A stretch of DNA of 64,000 nucleotides from the NCBI RefSeq assembly GCF_011801125.1, contig NZ_CP046171.1:3782001-3846000 (forward strand), in the 5' to 3' direction. A program made the translations under genes and the position numbers. This DNA is from Nocardia brasiliensis (GTDB taxonomy: Bacteria > Actinomycetota > Actinomycetes > Mycobacteriales > Mycobacteriaceae). Position 1 is the first letter of the stretch. Each line of letters begins with the position of its first letter. Positions 1 to 8,130 of the stretch are shown here, piece after piece. The notes beneath the pieces are model-generated. The model was given only the letters and a program-made list of their open reading frames with translations. It was not told the origin of the DNA and ran no database searches.

Positions 1-50
1 GGGATCTGGTGCGCGAGATCGTCACCCGGCAGGCCGAGGCATGGACGTGA
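1..50 (+). CDS. C-terminal end of an unidentified upstream gene (partial)
   Basis: The third reading frame is open from the window edge to a TGA at 48-50 and would encode the tail DLVREIVTRQAEAWT. Its stop lies 10 bases inside the start of the ABC ATPase gene (ATG at 41). That arrangement is typical of translationally coupled genes in this window, so the exporter probably belongs to a longer operon that starts outside it. Fifteen residues are too few to assign a function. Confidence 0.45.
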   Translation, partial: DLVREIVTRQAEAWT

Positions 51-997
51 CCACCACCGAAGCGCCGATCGTCCAGGTTAGCGGCCTACGCAAAAAGTAC
101 GGCTCATTCCTCGCCCTGGACGAGGTGAGTCTTGCCGTCGGGCGCGGTGAGATCTTCGGTCTGCTCGGCCGCAATGGCGCGGGCAAGACCACCGCACTGG
201 ACATCATCTGTGGGCTGGTCAAGCCGACGGCTGGAAAGGTGGAGGTCTTCGGCACCGACGTGCGCAGGCACGGCAGACGGGTGCGCCGGCGAATCGGCTA
301 TGTCCCACAGGACAATACGGTGTACCTGCCGATGACCGTGCGGCAGAACCTGCGCTTCTCCGCGATCGTGCGCGGGATGTCGGGCGCCGCCGCCGGGCGC
401 AGGGCGGCAGAGGTGATGGAGCGACTGGGGCTCGGGCACATCGCCGATCGCGGCGGCGCGCACCTGTCCGGCGGCGAACGCCGCCGCCTGTCGATCGGCA
501 TGGGCATCGTGCACGCGCCGCCGCTGATGGTGCTGGACGAACCGAGCACCGGCGTCGACATCGACTCCCGGCAGGCCATCCATCACCTGCTGCGGGAACT
601 GCGCGGGGAGGGCTCGACGCTGCTCTACACGACCCACCATCTGGACGAGGCCGAAAGTCTCTGCGACCGTGTCGCGGTGCTCGACGCGGGCAAGGTGCTC
701 GCCACCGCCGACGTGAAGAGTTTCGTCGCCGAGTACGGCAGCCCGTACTGCGAGATCGTCAGCGACCACACCGACGCCGTGACGAGGCTGCTCCGCGAGG
801 CGTTACCGGAGGCGCGGATCATGCTGCACGGCAGGCGGATTCGAGTGGGTGCCGAAGAAGCCGAACAGGTGGCGACCGTGGTGCGGGTGCTCGGCGCGAG
901 CAACCTGCCCGTCAAGGACGTGCGCGCGGTGCCGGTGTCGCTGGAAAACGCGTTCCTGCAGGCGATCGAGCGACATCCCGCAGCGGCGGCGCGATGA
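41..997 (+). CDS. ABC exporter ATP-binding protein, DrrA type
   Basis: This 318-residue protein is the nucleotide-binding subunit of an exporter. It carries a Walker A GRNGAGKTT near residue 45, the signature LSGGERRR, a Walker B LMVLDEPSTGVD and the switch histidine in YTTHHLDEAE. A C-terminal extension of about 90 residues resembles that of the DrrA/antibiotic-exporter group. The ATG at 41 overlaps the end of the preceding gene, and its own stop overlaps the permease start (ATGA, 994-997). Position at the edge of the biosynthetic cluster suggests it exports the peptide or phosphonate product, or gives self-protection. The substrate is inferred, not shown. Confidence 0.9.
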   Translation: MDVTTTEAPIVQVSGLRKKYGSFLALDEVSLAVGRGEIFGLLGRNGAGKTTALDIICGLVKPTAGKVEVFGTDVRRHGRRVRRRIGYVPQDNTVYLPMTVRQNLRFSAIVRGMSGAAAGRRAAEVMERLGLGHIADRGGAHLSGGERRRLSIGMGIVHAPPLMVLDEPSTGVDIDSRQAIHHLLRELRGEGSTLLYTTHHLDEAESLCDRVAVLDAGKVLATADVKSFVAEYGSPYCEIVSDHTDAVTRLLREALPEARIMLHGRRIRVGAEEAEQVATVVRVLGASNLPVKDVRAVPVSLENAFLQAIERHPAAAAR

Positions 998-1746
998 CGA
1001 TCACCTGGGCCTTCCTGCGCAAGGAAGCGGCGACGTGGCGGCACGACCCCACCCTGTTCGTCTTCCTCTTCGCGGCACCGCTGTTGATGCAGGCGCTGCT
1101 GAGCGACGCCTTCTCGCACCTGAGCGACGGCACCGGGGCGGATCAGACGGTGCCGGGCTTCACCATCATGTTCGGCTTCTACGTCATGATGTTCATGGGC
1201 ACCGCGCACTATCGCGAACATGCCTGCGGCGCATGGAGTTCCGTGCGCACCAGCGGATTGTCCCGCACCACGATGGTGGTGCAGCTGGCCATGCCGTACT
1301 TTCTGCTGTCGGCGGCGCAGATGGTACTGCTGATCGGCACCGGCCGGGTGCTGTTCGGCGCGACGGTCAACGGATCGCTGCTCGCCCTCACCGTCCTGAT
1401 CCTGTCCATCGCGTGGACCGCGATCGCCCTCGGCCTGGTGCTCGTCGCGCTCACCCGCAACGTCTCGGCCATGCAGAACCTTTGCCAGCTGGTGGTGCTC
1501 GGCATGGGCGTGATCGGCGGCGCGGTGGTCCCGGTGGGATTGCTGCCGGGGTGGAATCGCCCCCTCGCGCCGCTGACCCCGCAGTACTGGGCGGTGGACG
1601 GAATGCGGGAGGTGCTGGCGCACCAGGGGGAATTGACGAGCATCGTGCCGCACCTGCTGGTGCTGCTCGGCTGGGCCGGTGTCTTGTCCGTCATCGCGAC
1701 ACTGGCCTTCGACCCGGGCAGTGCGCGTCGCGTGGCCATTCGCTGA
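994..1746 (+). CDS. ABC-2 type permease, DrrB type
   Basis: This 250-residue membrane protein is the likely partner of the ATPase just upstream, whose stop codon it overlaps by four bases (ATGA). About six hydrophobic segments are visible, for example around residues 25-45, 55-75, 100-125, 130-155, 165-185 and 220-240, as usual for ABC2_membrane permeases. The segment with LGMGVIGGAVVPVGLLPGW matches the conserved late region of DrrB-like proteins. It probably forms the membrane half of an exporter for the cluster product. Confidence 0.85.
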   Translation: MTITWAFLRKEAATWRHDPTLFVFLFAAPLLMQALLSDAFSHLSDGTGADQTVPGFTIMFGFYVMMFMGTAHYREHACGAWSSVRTSGLSRTTMVVQLAMPYFLLSAAQMVLLIGTGRVLFGATVNGSLLALTVLILSIAWTAIALGLVLVALTRNVSAMQNLCQLVVLGMGVIGGAVVPVGLLPGWNRPLAPLTPQYWAVDGMREVLAHQGELTSIVPHLLVLLGWAGVLSVIATLAFDPGSARRVAIR

Positions 1747-1778
1747 ACGTGGCCGCAGGTAACCGGAGGTGGCAGGAA

Positions 1779-3101
1779 ATGGAAGAGACAACCGCTCCCA
1801 GGGGACGGGTGATCCAGTCATGGACACGACAGGGCGGGGAAGCGCCGCCGCGCATCGTCGGCGGCGACGGCTGCCGGTTCTTCGACGCCGCCGGGCGGTC
1901 GTATCTGGACTTCGGCTCGCAGCTGGTGAACGCCAATCTGGGACACGGCCGTACCGAGGTGCAGGAGGCCGTGCAGAAGCAGGTGGCCACCATGGCCACG
2001 CTCGGCCGCCCCTGGGATGTGGAGATCGTCGAGGAACTGGCGCATCGGCTCGCCGAGGTGACCCCGGGCGATCTCAACTCGTTCTTCTTCGCCTGCAGCG
2101 GCACGGAGGCGAACGAGGCGGCGATCCGCCTGGCCAGGGCCTACACCGGCCGTAGCAAGGTGATCGCGCGCTACCGGTCCTATCACGGCAGCACCGCGGG
2201 CGCGCTGTCGCTGACCGGTGAGCCCCGCCGCTGGGTCGGGGAACCGGGTATGCCCGGCGTGGTGCGCATGCTCGACCCCTACACCTACCGCTGCCCGGCC
2301 GGTCATCCCACGCCGTGTCCCGTGTGCTCGGGTGCGCCGCACTTGCGGGAACTGCTCGAGTACGAGGGTGCGCAGAACGTTGCCGCGGTGATCATCGAGC
2401 CGATCACCGGCATCAACGGCGTGATCATGCCGCCCGAGGGCTATCTGCGCGCCATCCGCGAGGTGTGCACCGAGCACGGCATCATGCTCATCCTCGACGA
2501 GGTGATGACCGGATTCGGCCGCACCGGAACATGGTTCGCGTGCGACCGGTGGGATGTCGTGCCCGACATGATCACCTGTGCGAAGGGGCTCACCGCCGGA
2601 TACATACCGCTGGCCGCCGTCGCCGTGAGCGACCGATTGTCGGACTGGTTGCAGGAGTCCACCTTTCCATACGGGCTCACCCACAGTGCTCACCCGGTCG
2701 GCTGCGCGGCGGCGGTCGCCGTGCTCGGCGTGTATCAGAAGGAACGCCTCGTCGAGCGCGCGGACCGGCTCGGTGTGCTCATCGAGGCGCAACTGCGGGC
2801 GCTGGCGCAGCATCCCTCGGTCGGGGATGTCCGTGGCACCGGCTGCTTCTGGGGGATCGAGCTGGTGCGTGACCGGGTGACGAAGCAGCCGCTGGTTCCG
2901 TTCAACCCCGATGCCGTCGCGGCCGAACCGATGACCCGGCTGACCGCCGCGGCCTTCCGCAAGGGCCTGTACCTGCTCACCCACTGGAACATCATCCTGG
3001 TGTGCCCGCCGTTGGTGATCGAGGCGGACGAGATCCGGGAGGGGATGGCGTTGCTGGACGAGGCACTCTGCATCGCGGACGAATACGTCACCGAGGCATG
3101 A
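1779..3101 (+). CDS. Class III PLP-dependent aminotransferase
   Basis: This 440-residue enzyme belongs to the omega-transaminase group (fold type I PLP enzymes). SGTEANEAAIRLAR near residue 110 binds PLP phosphate, LILDEVMTGFGRTG holds the PLP Asp, and K269 in CAKGLTAGY is the Schiff-base lysine. The frame is open further upstream, but the ATG at 1779 has a GGAGGTGGCAGGA ribosome-binding stretch and leaves a 32-base gap after the permease, so it is preferred. The stop overlaps the AMP-ligase start (ATGA). The substrate cannot be read from sequence. Beside a phosphonate operon that should make formylphosphonate or phosphonoacetaldehyde, amination to aminomethyl- or 2-aminoethylphosphonate is a reasonable guess. 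Known AEP transaminases are mostly class V, so this would be a different family. Making a beta-amino acid or diamine for the NRPS is the alternative. Confidence 0.88.
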   Translation: MEETTAPRGRVIQSWTRQGGEAPPRIVGGDGCRFFDAAGRSYLDFGSQLVNANLGHGRTEVQEAVQKQVATMATLGRPWDVEIVEELAHRLAEVTPGDLNSFFFACSGTEANEAAIRLARAYTGRSKVIARYRSYHGSTAGALSLTGEPRRWVGEPGMPGVVRMLDPYTYRCPAGHPTPCPVCSGAPHLRELLEYEGAQNVAAVIIEPITGINGVIMPPEGYLRAIREVCTEHGIMLILDEVMTGFGRTGTWFACDRWDVVPDMITCAKGLTAGYIPLAAVAVSDRLSDWLQESTFPYGLTHSAHPVGCAAAVAVLGVYQKERLVERADRLGVLIEAQLRALAQHPSVGDVRGTGCFWGIELVRDRVTKQPLVPFNPDAVAAEPMTRLTAAAFRKGLYLLTHWNIILVCPPLVIEADEIREGMALLDEALCIADEYVTEA

Positions 3102-4537
3102 GCGTGGTCGGACGCGTATCGATCGGTGAGCTCATCGAGAAGACGGCGGCGCAGCGGCCCGCGGCGTGCGCGGTGAGCGTGCGCGGCTTCACCACGGGCA
3201 CCAGTGCGGACATCAGCTGGCACGAGTTGGTGCAGCGAACCCACGAACACGCGGAAAAGTACCGTAAGGTCGGTATTCGGGAGGGTGCGGTCGTGGCGGT
3301 GGCGTTGCCGCCGGGCATCGGTCATGTCGTGGCCACGCTGGCGCTCTGGGATATCGGTGCCGTAGTCCTGCCGGTGGATCACCGGTGGTCGGCGGCGACC
3401 AGAGCGGCCATCGTGGCGCGCTATCCGCGCGGGTGGGTGGTCGAGGGCGCCGGCCTCGACCTGGTGGCGCACCACCGGCGCGCGGTCGCACCGCCGCACC
3501 TACCGGCGGATGGGCTACCCAGGTCGGTGTCGATGTCGGGTGGAACGACGGGCGTCCCGAAACTGCTCGTGCGCAACCGGCCCTGGGCCTACGACGCCGC
3601 CGGACCGCTCACTGCCGAGGAGAGCGCCAGGGGAATGGACTACGGGCAGACCCAGCTCGTCGGGCTTCCCCTGTACCACGCGGGATTCGGCGCGCTGTAC
3701 CACGGACTGGCCCTTGGGCACCGGATCGTGCTCCCCGGCAATGCCTCGCCCAAGTTGTACCTGGAACTGCTGCGATCAGAGTGCGTGCAGGTCGTGCGCA
3801 CGGTACCCGCGCAGATGGGCACGCTGTTGGAAGCCAGTGCGCGGGAGTCGCATTGGTTCGCCTCGCTGCGGCTGGTCGTGCACACCGCGGCGCGCTGCCC
3901 CGAGTCGGTGAAACGCGGCTGGCTGGCACTGGTCGAGCCGAGCGCGGTGTACGAGGAGTACGGCAGCGTCGAGCGGATCGGCGTGCTCAGCATCCGTGGC
4001 GACGAGTGGCTGGCGCACCCCGGGTCGGTCGGACGCCCGCGACGCTGCTCGGTGCGCATCCTCGACGAACAGCGTCGGCCGGTGGCCGCAGGGACGACCG
4101 GCGAACTGTTCATGACCGACGCCGACGCCGGGCAACCGACCTATCTGGGCACCGGGCCGGAATTGGCCGAGGCGGACGGCTATTTCAGCGTCGGCGATCT
4201 CGCGTGGCAGGATGCCGAGGGCTACGTGACCCTGGTCGGTCGCCGCGACGACGCCATCAATGTCGGCGGCGTGCAGGTGTTTCCCCGCGACGTCGAACGG
4301 GTCCTGGAGCGCCACGCGGCCGTTCGCGATGTCCGGGTGCGCGCGCTGCCCGACGCGCGGCTCGGCGAGGTGGTACGGGCCGAGGTCAGTCTGCGCGCGG
4401 GCGACAGCGCCGAGGTGCTGGCCGAGCTGTGGCGGGCCTGCCGTACCGAGCTGACCAGAGCGCAACTGCCCCGGACGATCACGATCGTGGCCGACGTGCG
4501 CCGCAGCGCCGCGGGCAAATTGCGCAAGAACGGCTAG
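3098..4537 (+). CDS. Free-standing acyl-AMP ligase / adenylation enzyme
   Basis: This 479-residue member of the ANL superfamily has the P-loop MSGGTTGVPK near residue 145, EEYGSVE (A5), the ATP Asp in FSVGDLAWQ (A7), GRRDDAINVGGVQVFPRDVE (A8) and the catalytic lysine in SAAGKLRKN (A10). The pocket region LPLYHAGFGALYHG is of the acyl/aryl-CoA-ligase type and lacks the Asp that binds the alpha-amino group in amino-acid A domains, so a carboxylic acid substrate is likely. It overlaps the aminotransferase (ATGA) and is followed nine bases later by a free carrier protein. The pair probably loads an acyl starter or side-chain unit for the NRPS, whose first module begins with a condensation domain. 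It is slightly short for the family. Confidence 0.85.
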   Translation: MSVVGRVSIGELIEKTAAQRPAACAVSVRGFTTGTSADISWHELVQRTHEHAEKYRKVGIREGAVVAVALPPGIGHVVATLALWDIGAVVLPVDHRWSAATRAAIVARYPRGWVVEGAGLDLVAHHRRAVAPPHLPADGLPRSVSMSGGTTGVPKLLVRNRPWAYDAAGPLTAEESARGMDYGQTQLVGLPLYHAGFGALYHGLALGHRIVLPGNASPKLYLELLRSECVQVVRTVPAQMGTLLEASARESHWFASLRLVVHTAARCPESVKRGWLALVEPSAVYEEYGSVERIGVLSIRGDEWLAHPGSVGRPRRCSVRILDEQRRPVAAGTTGELFMTDADAGQPTYLGTGPELAEADGYFSVGDLAWQDAEGYVTLVGRRDDAINVGGVQVFPRDVERVLERHAAVRDVRVRALPDARLGEVVRAEVSLRAGDSAEVLAELWRACRTELTRAQLPRTITIVADVRRSAAGKLRKNG

Positions 4538-4545
4538 GAGACGGT

Positions 4546-4761
4546 GTGGAGCAACGGGTGTGGGCCGTGGTCGGCCGGGTGTGCGGTGCCGGATACACCG
4601 CACCGGCCGCGAATTTCTATGAGCTCGGCGGTGACTCGCTGCTCGCGGGGGAGTTGATGACCGCGTTGCGCGCGGAATTCGACGCCGAGGTGCCGATGCA
4701 CCTGCTGTTCGAGGCGCCGGACATGGGCACGTTCGTGCACGAGGCGGTGCGGGTGCTGTGA
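4546..4761 (+). CDS. Free-standing acyl/peptidyl carrier protein
   Basis: This 71-residue protein has the phosphopantetheine attachment motif in NFYELGGDSLLAGEL, so the Ser should carry the 4'-phosphopantetheine arm. GTG at 4546 is chosen because TAGGAG sits five bases upstream and the product has normal carrier length; the longer open frame upstream is a shadow of the ligase gene. Its place directly after the AMP ligase indicates a two-protein loading unit. It ends one base before the convergent SDR gene of the phosphonate operon. Confidence 0.88.
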   Translation: MEQRVWAVVGRVCGAGYTAPAANFYELGGDSLLAGELMTALRAEFDAEVPMHLLFEAPDMGTFVHEAVRVL

Positions 4762-4762
4762 G

Positions 4763-5566
4763 TCAGCACGGCGGATCGTAGCGGCCGTCCACCGCGGTCC
4801 AGCCGCCGTCGACGTAGAGCATCGTCCCGGTGACGAAGCTCGACGCGTCCGCCGCGAGAAATGCCACGGCCCCGGCGATTTCGCTCGCCTCGGCCCAGCG
4901 GCCGAGCGCGCTCTTGGACGCGTACGCCGCGCGCCACCGAGGCTCGGCGAAGATCGAGTCGGTCAGCGGGGTGCGTACGACACCGGGCGCGATCGCGTTC
5001 ACCCGCACCCCGGCCGGGCCGAATTCCGCGGCGGCGCCGCGGATCAGCTGCACCAGCGCGGCCTTCGTCGCTGCGTACACGGCCTGTCCTGGTTCGACGG
5101 TGACCGCCCGAATCGACGACATGCCGATGATCGAGCCGCCCCCACGGTCGACCATGCCCTTGCCGAAGGCGCGGATCAGATGGAAGGCGGCCCGCAGATT
5201 GAGATCCAGTACGGCGTCGAATTCGTCTGTCGCATAGTCGAACAGGCGCTTGCGCACGTTTCGTCCGGTGGTGAAGACGAGCACGTCGAGGTCGGGCAGC
5301 TCGGCGGCGGCCGCGGCGACGGCGTCCGGGTCGCGCGCGTCCAAGCGACGCGCGCGAGCGGGGGCGCCCGCCAGCGCCGCGGTCGCTTCGGCGTGGTCGC
5401 TGTCGATGTCGAGGCACACCACCTCGGCGCCGAGCGCGGCAAGGGCGAGCGCCGACTCGCGTCCGATGCCGCTGCCCGCGCCGATCACCGCGGCGCGTCT
5501 GCCGTCGAGCCGGAAGAGTGCTCGGTAGTCGAGCGTCGCGGGATCGACATCCGGTTGCGCGGTCAT
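4763..5566 (-). CDS. Short-chain dehydrogenase/reductase, last gene of phosphonate operon
   Basis: This 267-residue classical SDR has the cofactor motif GAGSGIG at residues 29-35, a Ser near 151 and the catalytic Y164-x3-K168 in YAATK. NAIAPGVVRTP and a C-terminal VTGTMLYVDGGW are typical of FabG-like members. Asp53 at the end of beta-2 favours NAD(H) over NADP(H). It is the last gene of the minus-strand operon, 31 bases after the aldehyde dehydrogenase. It could interconvert an alcohol and a carbonyl in the phosphonate pathway or act on the acyl part of the product; the sequence does not decide. The stop is one base from the stop of the convergent carrier-protein gene. Confidence 0.88.
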   Translation of the reverse strand: MTAQPDVDPATLDYRALFRLDGRRAAVIGAGSGIGRESALALAALGAEVVCLDIDSDHAEATAALAGAPARARRLDARDPDAVAAAAAELPDLDVLVFTTGRNVRKRLFDYATDEFDAVLDLNLRAAFHLIRAFGKGMVDRGGGSIIGMSSIRAVTVEPGQAVYAATKAALVQLIRGAAAEFGPAGVRVNAIAPGVVRTPLTDSIFAEPRWRAAYASKSALGRWAEASEIAGAVAFLAADASSFVTGTMLYVDGGWTAVDGRYDPPC

Positions 5567-5597
5567 CGTTGCGTCCTAACGTGGTGCGAGCGAGGGG

Positions 5598-6989
5598 TTA
5601 CCGGGGGTAGGGCAGGGTGACCGTTTTGACGGTGCTCATCTCCCTGATGGCATAGGGGATGCCCTCGCGGCCGAGTCCGCTGGACTTCACGCCGCCGAAC
5701 GGGATGTGCGGGGAATCGAAATGCGGGCCCGCGTTGAGATTCACCGCGCCGACCCGCAGCGCGGCCGCGAGCGCGGTGAAGGCGGCCGCGTCGGCGGTGA
5801 CCACGCCGGCCTGCAGGCCATAGCTGGTCGAGTTCGCCACGCTGATCGCCTCGGCGAGATCGGCGACCCGGATCACCGGCGCGACCGGTCCGAAGGTCTC
5901 CTCGACGACGAGTTCGGCATCGGCGGGCACCTGATCGAGCACCGCGGGCGTGATCAGCGCGCCCCGCTGCTCGCCGCCGAGCAGCAGTTTCGCGTTCGCG
6001 GCGACCGCCGCGGTGATGCGCCCGCGCACCGTGTCCGCGGCGGCCGCGTCGATGAGCGGGCCGATCTCGGTGGCGGGATCGAGCGGGTCACCCACCCGTT
6101 TGCGCTGCGCGGCCGTGACCAACCGCGCGACCAGTTCGTCGGCCACCCCGTCCACCGCGATCACGCGTTTGATGCCGCGACAGGACTGTCCCGCGGTGGC
6201 GAACGCGCCCTGCGCGGTCAACTGCACGGCCAGGTCGAGATCGGCGTCGGGCAGGACGATCAACGGATCGTTGCCGCCCAGCTCCAGCAGCAGTTTCTTG
6301 CCCGCGGTGGCCGCAGACACCGCCCGGCCGGTCCGCGCCGAACCGGTGAAGGTGACCATGTCGATGTCCGGGTGCCCGGCCAGTGCCGGGCCGAGCTCGC
6401 CGGGCGCGCCGGTGGTGACGACCAGGTGCTCGGGCGGCAACCCGGCCTCGAGCATGATCTCGGCGAAAGTCAGTGCGGTGAGCGGTGTCTTCTCCGACGG
6501 CTTCAGCACCACCGCGCAGCCCGCCGCGACGGCGGGCGCGACCTTCACGACCACCTGGTTCAACGGCCGGTTGAACGGGGTGATGGCCGCGACGACGCCG
6601 ATCGGCTCGAACATGGTGAGCGCCAGGCGATCATGTCCTGGTATTGGGATGCTTTCCCCGCGCAGCCGCTCCGCCTCGTCCGCCGCGACCGCGAGATTTG
6701 TTGCGGCACGGTCGGTTTCGCGCGTCGTCTCGGCGAGGCAGACGCCCGATTCGCGGGCGATCAACGGCGCGAGCTCGGCGGCGCGTGCGCGGGTCAGCCG
6801 GGCCGCGGCGCGCAGGATATCGGCCCGCCGGTCCGGCGGCAGCGGACGCCACGCGGCGCGCACGCCGCGCACCGCGGCGTCGAGCTGCGCCACGCTGTCG
6901 CGGGCGACGAGTCCGACCTCCGCGCCGGACCAGGGATTGCGCACCGGCAGTTGCTCGGTCGCCGGTTCGAGCACGCCATTACGAAACAT
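5598..6989 (-). CDS. Aldehyde dehydrogenase, phosphonate-aldehyde (PhnY/PhpJ-like)
   Basis: This 463-residue NAD(P)-dependent aldehyde dehydrogenase has PFNRPLNQVVVKVAPAVAAG, KPSEKTPLTA, FTGSARTGRAV, the general-base Glu in LELGGNDPL and the nucleophilic Cys in GQSCRGIKR. The FNxPxNQ...KxAP stretch resembles phosphonoacetaldehyde dehydrogenases such as PhnY. In this operon likely substrates are formylphosphonate, giving phosphonoformate, or phosphonoacetaldehyde, giving phosphonoacetate. The start overlaps the end of the decarboxylase gene by 11 bases and has GGGAGA upstream, so the two are translationally coupled. Function as an aldehyde dehydrogenase is firm; the substrate is inferred from the neighbours. 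Confidence 0.87.
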   Translation of the reverse strand: MFRNGVLEPATEQLPVRNPWSGAEVGLVARDSVAQLDAAVRGVRAAWRPLPPDRRADILRAAARLTRARAAELAPLIARESGVCLAETTRETDRAATNLAVAADEAERLRGESIPIPGHDRLALTMFEPIGVVAAITPFNRPLNQVVVKVAPAVAAGCAVVLKPSEKTPLTALTFAEIMLEAGLPPEHLVVTTGAPGELGPALAGHPDIDMVTFTGSARTGRAVSAATAGKKLLLELGGNDPLIVLPDADLDLAVQLTAQGAFATAGQSCRGIKRVIAVDGVADELVARLVTAAQRKRVGDPLDPATEIGPLIDAAAADTVRGRITAAVAANAKLLLGGEQRGALITPAVLDQVPADAELVVEETFGPVAPVIRVADLAEAISVANSTSYGLQAGVVTADAAAFTALAAALRVGAVNLNAGPHFDSPHIPFGGVKSSGLGREGIPYAIREMSTVKTVTLPYPR

Positions 6990-8130
6990 GATCGTCTCCC
7001 GTCACGAAGGCTTGGAATCGTCGCGCCACGTCCGCCGGTCCGACCGCGGGGCGGCCGAGCCGGGCGAGGGAGCCGGGTTGAATGCGCAGGTAGATCAACG
7101 CCGGGCCCGCGTCGGTCAAGGTGGCTGTGACAGCGTCAGCGACCTCGTCGAGCGCGGCGCAGTCGTACACGCGCGCATAGCCGCACGCACGCGCCACCGC
7201 GGGGAAGTCGATCTGCGCGGCGAGGCTCTGCTGTCCGCCGGTCGAGTCGTGCACGCCGTTGTCCAGCAGCACATGGACGAGATTGGGCGTGGCGTGCGCG
7301 CCGACCGTCGCGAAGGTGCCCAACCGCATCAGCGCGGCGCCGTCCCCGTCGAGCACGACGACCGCCCTGCTGGTGTGGCGCGCGACGCCGAGCCCGACGG
7401 CGCTCGCCGAGCCCATCGCGCCGACCAGATAGAAGTGCTGCGGCCGATCGGCCAGGGTGTAGAGCTCGCGGCTGGTCTTGCCGGTGGTCGAGAGGACGGC
7501 CGCGGTGTCGGGCAGCGTGCCGAGCAGCGTCTCCAACGCCGCCATCCGCGTCGGCGCCGCCCGTTCGCGTCGCGACCGGGTCACCGCGGGCGGCGTCGGG
7601 GACGGCAAGGGTGGCTCGCTGAGCGGTTCGTCCGCCACCACGCCGTCGCGCAGGATGAACGCGAAAGGCTGTTCGGTGCGCGACATTTCGGCCCAGCCGG
7701 TGTTCAGGCACCCGGCGAGACCTTCGACGTCGGCGGGAAGCACCGCATGGCCAACCCGCATCAGTTCCAGCAGGCCGGGCGTGATCGCGCCCATCAGTTC
7801 GTGCTGCGGCTCGTCCGGGCAGCCCGGCGCGCCGCGCCAACTGACCAGCAGCGGTACCGGTATCCGGCTCGGATGGGTGAGCGAGGTCAGCGGGTTGACC
7901 ATGTTGCCGAGGCCCGAGTTCTGCGCCATCACGCAGGCGGTGACGCCCGCCAGCCAACTGCCCGCCGCGATCGCGACGGCCTCGCCCTCGTGGGTCACCG
8001 GCAGGTATCCCGCGGCCGAGCCGGACGCCACCCGGTTGATCATCGGGGTCAGGTAGGAGCACGGCACCCCGACGACGTCCGCCACGCCGCGCGCGATCAA
8101 TCCGCCGAGTAGATCGTCGGCATCGATCAC
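6979..8130 (-). CDS. ppd: Phosphonopyruvate decarboxylase (TPP enzyme)
   Basis: This 383-residue single-chain TPP enzyme has an N-terminal pyrimidine-binding half (DLLGGLIARGVADVVGVPCSYLTPMIN, HEGEAVAIAAG with the TPP Glu) and a C-terminal pyrophosphate-binding half with LDGDGAALMRLG and a later N. MAQNSGLGNMVNPLTSL and GMGS-like LVGAMGSASAVGLG are typical of Ppd. It should convert phosphonopyruvate to phosphonoacetaldehyde and CO2, the irreversible step that pulls the unfavourable mutase reaction forward. The GTG at 8130 overlaps the mutase stop (GTGA); a longer open frame upstream is only a shadow of the mutase gene. Its stop overlaps the aldehyde dehydrogenase start by 11 bases. Confidence 0.95.
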   Translation of the reverse strand: MIDADDLLGGLIARGVADVVGVPCSYLTPMINRVASGSAAGYLPVTHEGEAVAIAAGSWLAGVTACVMAQNSGLGNMVNPLTSLTHPSRIPVPLLVSWRGAPGCPDEPQHELMGAITPGLLELMRVGHAVLPADVEGLAGCLNTGWAEMSRTEQPFAFILRDGVVADEPLSEPPLPSPTPPAVTRSRRERAAPTRMAALETLLGTLPDTAAVLSTTGKTSRELYTLADRPQHFYLVGAMGSASAVGLGVARHTSRAVVVLDGDGAALMRLGTFATVGAHATPNLVHVLLDNGVHDSTGGQQSLAAQIDFPAVARACGYARVYDCAALDEVADAVTATLTDAGPALIYLRIQPGSLARLGRPAVGPADVARRFQAFVTGDDHVS

